Assembly: GCA_030063045.1 (NCBI GenBank)
Contig: JAQSEB010000061.1
Coordinates: 62,001 to 126,000, forward strand
DNA length: 64,000 nt
Reading direction: 5' to 3'
Origin: Pratylenchus scribneri
Lineage: Eukaryota > Nematoda > Chromadorea > Rhabditida > Pratylenchidae
Position numbers and translations under genes: made by a program. The notes below the pieces were generated by a model. That model made no database searches, had not been told where the DNA came from, and saw only the letters and a list, made by a program, of their open reading frames with translations. Shown here piece by piece: positions 59,501 to 64,000 of this stretch. Every line of letters begins with the position of its first letter. Within the stretch, counting starts at the first letter, position 1.

Positions 59501-62500
59501 TCATTGTTTTCTTCCTTTTCCTCGGGTGGCTTTTTTCGGTTTCGACCCTTTTTCGGCATCCGCTGATGATTTGCCTTTCCTCTGCAAAAAAATATAATTA
59601 ATTTTTAATTAATAAATTAAATAAAATATTATATTTAGAAAAACTGAGTAATCCGATATTATCATTAGATTATAGAAGAAATTTTGTTAACAGAAATTGG
59701 CCCATTAAAATTTTTTATCTAGCCAAATTTTTAATATCAAAGGAATTTAGGACAAATTTGAATAATTTAAATATATTTAAAAAATAGTTAATTAATCCCA
59801 GTCCAATGCCCACCTTTTTATCCCCAATTTGTGCTTCCAGTTTTTGGCTATTTCCCGCCGCCTCGGCCTCATCAGCTTCAATCATTTGGTCAATTTCGGA
59901 CAATTTCTCTGGAGTTGGCTTGATATCCTCTTCTTCGATTTGTTCGTTTCGTTGATCATTTGATCCAATTGCCAACAATTCCTTTGCCGTTGGCTTACGA
60001 TCTATATCAATTTGTTCCTGGCCATTGGCGGCTTCATCTCCTGCATTTCCCTACATAGAATAATATAAATTAAGAACTCGAAAAACCACTTTTAATAATT
60101 CGGCTCTATAGCAGAAGAGTGCCATAGTATCAAATTTTTTTGGGAATTCCCAGCCAGAATTTTCCCAGTCAGATTTTTTACTAATTTTTTATCAGATTTT
60201 TTAATTTTTGTCATACCATTTAGCAATTTTACTCTGCGGAGCCATTTTTGGCTTAAATTTTCTATTTTTTTTTATTTCACATCCTAAATTGCTCAATTAA
60301 ATAAAAAAAAATAAAAAATTTTGCCTTATTTTTATATTAGAGCTGAAAGCCATAATTTTGAATTTATTTGACTTGACTAACCTTTCCCTCATCAACTTTA
60401 GCCTTTTTCACCGCATTTTCCGATGGCCCGGTTAATTCAAATGAGCGCTTCGTTGATCGTTTTGGGCAAACTTCGGTGCTTTTGATGGTCGTTGTTTTCT
60501 TCAATGAAGCAAATGCTGACTTTATCAAATTCTGATTATTTTCCAATTCCTTGCTGTGTGCCATCAACATTCCTCGGATATCGTTACGTGTAACTTCCAT
60601 CTCCTTTTTCATTTCCTTCACCGAATCCTCTAATTTCATGTATTCTTCCGCTTTTTTGAATTCAACTTCCAACTTTTTCTTTTCCTCAGTCAATTCCTTC
60701 AATTCTGCTTCCATTTCTTTCACATTTGTTTGTCTATTTTCCGCTTTCACCAACTCTAATTCTATTAGTTCCAATTGACGATTTAATCCCTTGATTTCAC
60801 TGAAAAATTTAGAAGTTTGTGGTTTTTATTTTCCAAATTACCTTCCATATTTTTCATAAAATCGCACCATTCCCTTTTGCTCATATTCTCTGTAATATCA
60901 AAAACATTGTCACATTTCTTTGCCAATAATATTTTACCTAATATTCTGAATTCCCATTCGATGACAAAATTTTGCGAAAATCTCATCCTGAATTTTGCCT
61001 TTTTCTTGCTCCAATCGATCAATTTTTTTCTGGTGTTGCTCAATTTCCACTCTTCGATTTTCCATCCGTGCGGAAATTGAGTCCGATTCACGTTTCGCAA
61101 ATTCATAAAAGACTTCTTGTTGTTGAATTTGCTTCTCAAATTTTTTGATTTCTTCTTCCGTAAATTTGAGACGTGACTCCAAATGGGTAATTTGGCTGCG
61201 TTTCATTTCAACACTGTCCAATTCCCGCTTTGAATTCATGTGCAAATTTCCAAGTTCATCTTCCAGTTTTGTGCGTTTATCTTTTAATTTTCAAATCATA
61301 TTATTTTTGTGGTCTCCGAGGGAATCAGCAATTTCCTTGCAAATTTGAATATATTCCTCTTCTTTCTTTCGCTTTTGCTCCTTCGATTTTGTGACCTATA
61401 ATAAGAATAATTTATGATTCTTAAACCAATAAAATGCTCACCTCCTCTTGCAATTGCTTCAATTGCCTATTTTCCTCTTCAATCATTTGGTTTTGTTGTT
61501 TCAGTGCATCTTTCAATGCAACCAAATTACGTCGTTCTGTATCAATCCCATTGTTTCGTTGCTCCAATTTTTCATTGCTTTGTTGCAATCGACGTTGATC
61601 AAATTTATTGGCACTTTTTGCCAATTCTTGTTCTCGGCGCATAATGTCCAATTGTGAGCTGACCGCTGTAGTCCTTTTCCCTACTTCGCCATGTAAACGA
61701 TGATATTCAGTCACATCCGTCCAATGCAAAACAATGCCCTTAAATTTCAATCAATTCAATTATAAATCCGTAAAATTAAATAAATATCCTCTTATTTCAT
61801 ATGCAATTTAATCCAAAAAAAATGACAAACTTTTTGTTGCGATTCTTCAGCCAATTTCTTCTCCAATTTAGCTTTTTCCTTCTCAATTTCCTTTTTCTGA
61901 TTTTCCATTGCTTTGATTTGTTGCTCATGTGCGTCCGCATTTCGTTTTGCTGTTTCATATGCCTTTTTAATTCCATCCAAGCGCAATTCAATGTGCGCTA
62001 TTTGTTGTCCTTTTCGCTTAACTTGTGATTTTGTATCTAACTTTTTCATTTTGTTCTCTTGCTGAATTGAAAATATGAAATAATAATATTTATTAGGGGG
62101 CGAATTTTGCATATTTTGCCATTTTTTGGTTCATAGAAATCAGCCCCCCTTTTTATAAGTATATGTAAAAATGGAAGTGTTAATCTATTAAGTATCTTTT
62201 CGTTCGGAAAATAATTTATTTTTAGGTCTTATAACTTAGCCAATTCAGACTTCTATGATATTCCTACCCCTGTTTTTGGTACTTATCTATTTGGTAGTTT
62301 GTATCCTATTTTGAGTTAACTGGGAAAAATTGAAGGGTCCCCACCCCAAGGATACATCAGGATTAGGGTTAGGAATCATTCAGGGATAAATATCATCAAC
62401 CGTAACCCCCCCCCCCCCCCAATGACCCTAACCCTAATCTTGATAAACGAAAGGTGGACCTTTTACTTTTTTCCCAGTTGACCCAAAGATATGATACAAA

Positions 62501-63041
62501 CTAGATAAGTACCTTGATTTTTCATAAAATTATCATTTATGTATATTTTACCCTATTGGTGCCAATTTTTTTTGGATATTTTTACTTTGATACAATTTTT
62601 GGCAAACTTAAAATTTTCTGAGTGAAAGATCATCAAAAGAATTACGGGAGGTGAAATTTTTTTATAAATATCTGCATTTTGACCAAAAAATGTTAATTTG
62701 GTCTGAATTACTAGGTTTATTGGTATTAAAACCCATATTTAACCAACTTTTAATGACATGATCCACTCCTTCCATTTTTTATCTTCCGAATCGGATTCAT
62801 CATGTTTATTCTCATTCCCAATTGATCGGTTTCCTTTTGCTGTGGATGTTTGGCCAAAAACACGACAAATTCCTTGGATTCTCTCAGCCTGTTCTCGAGT
62901 AATAAAGGAACTAATGCTTGTAGTAGTAGATTTTCGGCTTGAATTGTTCCGTTTTGAATTTTCTGCAATTTTCTGCATTCCTAATGATTTGAAACGTCCA
63001 TCCTTTTGCGGAATGTAAGAATTATTTTGACTTGTTGACAT
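59501..63041 (-). CDS. SMC1-derived coiled-coil protein lacking heads and hinge, with an in-frame UGA
   Basis: Exons on the minus strand: 63041-62748, 62061-61831, 61738-61442, 61395-60938, 60889-60842, 60799-60382, 60050-59814, 59581-59501; phases agree, 687 codons if the UGA at 61293-61291 (codon 309) is passed. A Ser/Thr-rich N-terminus (about 98 aa, unrelated to SMC) joins the N-side arm of cohesin SMC1 (IEKEKAKLEKKLAEESQQK, VTEYHRLHGEVGKRTTAV) and then the C-side arm (KLKDKRTKLEDELGN, THLESRLKFTEEE, EIFAKFCHRMGIQNIREYEQ). SMC1 has a hinge of about 200 aa between these arms; here it is missing, as are Walker A, the signature motif and Walker B. The C-terminus is an acidic then basic tail (KGSKPKKATRGKGRKQ). 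It cannot be an ATPase; it could be a decoy, a scaffold or a pseudogene. Start may instead be the Met at 63059. Confidence 0.8.
62279..62513. mobile_element. MITE, GGTNCTTAT family, copy 3
   Basis: Ends GGTACTTATCTA...GTTTGTATC and the reverse complement GATACAAACTAGATAAGTACC. Inner pairs include GTTAACTGGGAAAAATTGAA and its inverse, as in the copy at 5420-5650. It is in intron 1 of the SMC1-arm gene. Confidence 0.85.
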
Positions 63042-63059
63042 TTTCTTAACCGAAAACAT

Positions 63060-64000
63060 AAATTATAATTCAATTTATATGCAAAAATAAGCTTTTAAAA
63101 CTGGTTAAATTATTCCTCCAGCAGTGCAGGCGGGGGAGGTAATTTGTACAGTTCTTACCATAATTTTTTTCAACAAATATACTACATTTTTGAGGACTTA
63201 ATCAAAACCATATTTATGAATATGGGAAATGGGAAGAGATAGATATGAGAATAAAAAGTAACTTTTTGTTATTCGTTTAAGAAAGATGAGAAATTGGAAG
63301 GAAGGTCAATGCGGATTGGGTGCAAAATAAGGCAAGTATATTTATGTATTTTTTTTTTGAATAAAATCATTTTTTAAATGTGAATACTGCTGGAGAGGAT
63401 TATGTGCAGAATTCACATTCATATTTCATATACGATACCTCAGAGCTTATAGGAATATTAAAAAATAGGTCAACATCATCATTCATCAATCACCCATCAA
63501 TGAGGATGAGAAAAAATCCTCGGCACGGCATCTTGAGCAATATTTTCAAATGTTTGCTGGAGGCAATCTTTTTCTCAAATCCCAATCCCAAGCAAATTTT
63601 ATCCTCCTTAAGTCCTTCCTTAAGTACTGTTCCTTTTTTAAATATATTTAGTGAGATTGGGGAAAAACCCTCTGTGAGTAATTTTTATTTCGATTTTTGC
63701 TGGAGGCAATTTTCCCAAGTCAATTTCATCTACTTCACCATAATTCTATATATATATATCTATATTAAATGAATCAAAATCAATTCTAGTTGATTCATCG
63801 AAGTTTATAAAGTATTTTATTTGATTTATCCAAATTTTAAATAAGTGGAACTGTCTTTCAATAAAATGAAACAAATAAATTTAAGTGATTGACAATCAAA
63901 AAATGAATGAATACTAGGGAAAAATCAAATTAAAATGGAAAATATTTCATGTCCAAATAAATGAGATTAGATTGAATAAAATTTGCATTCAAAAATTCAT
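63060..64000. other. Right edge: promoter side of the SMC1-arm gene and start of a possible next copy
   Basis: No SMC head exon (no GxxGxGKS) can be found on the minus strand here. A plus frame at 63380-63772 has chance-like composition (Ser/Phe/Ile). The last 55 bases (AATGAGATTAGATTGAATAA...) resemble 59425-59490, the 3' flank of the SMC1-arm gene, so a paralogue may end just beyond the window. Confidence 0.4.

Noticed and set aside
63380..63772. 130-codon plus frame at the right edge
   Set aside because: Composition is chance-like, there is no domain or splice signal, and it runs into an AT simple repeat.

Overview
The window is nuclear DNA of a nematode, most likely a tylenchid of the cyst/root-knot type. 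It is AT-rich, introns are mostly 30-100 bases and end in TTTNAG, several start codons follow a trans-splice-like acceptor, and the nearest protein matches are animal and nematode families: Wnt, M13 neprilysin, a divergent nuclear-receptor pair and MESH1. No bacterial operons, CRISPR or rRNA are seen. All gene calls rest on reading the sequence. For most genes I could join exons with consistent phase from start to stop; no alignment or expression evidence was available.

Layout. 1.0-5.2 kb (+): a complete 15-exon Wnt gene. 6.7-8.0 kb (-): a small secreted Ly6/uPAR-like protein. 8-11.8 kb: gene-free, with foldback elements and a broken copy of the vps-18 3' end. 11.8-24.1 kb (+): a complete 14-exon neprilysin-like metalloprotease. 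Its introns hold a 2.4-kb inverted-repeat element with a 31-bp minisatellite, a 1.6-kb GAT-rich tract and a small nested gene. 24.7-32.6 kb (-): a vps-18 orthologue (HOPS/CORVET), with a 20-bp minisatellite and a 1.46-kb foldback element in introns. 32.8-37.2 kb: an inverted-repeat element, then a patchwork of unrelated exon fragments (nuclear-receptor DBD, EGF, PDZ, Ig). 37.4-39.5 kb (-): an orphan gag-protease retroelement with one LTR. 40.0-41.1 kb (+): MESH1. 41-46 kb: pyrimidine-rich DNA with no firm gene. 46.0-50.1 kb (+): an N-terminal exon of an unknown gene and a four-TM protein with a Gln-rich tail. 50.6-63.1 kb (-): a short-chain dehydrogenase, two tandem nuclear receptors, and a strange gene made from the coiled-coil arms of cohesin SMC1.

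How they relate. The genes look like an ordinary metazoan neighbourhood rather than one pathway. What stands out is (i) the SMC1-derived gene, which lacks both ATPase heads and the hinge, has an in-frame UGA, and may be part of a tandem family running off the right edge; (ii) several families of inverted-repeat elements that carry or spread minisatellites, with the same satellite units recurring in introns tens of kilobases apart; (iii) relaxed splice donors, including two GC-AG introns and many GTT donors; and (iv) the exon-fragment mosaic at 34-36.5 kb.
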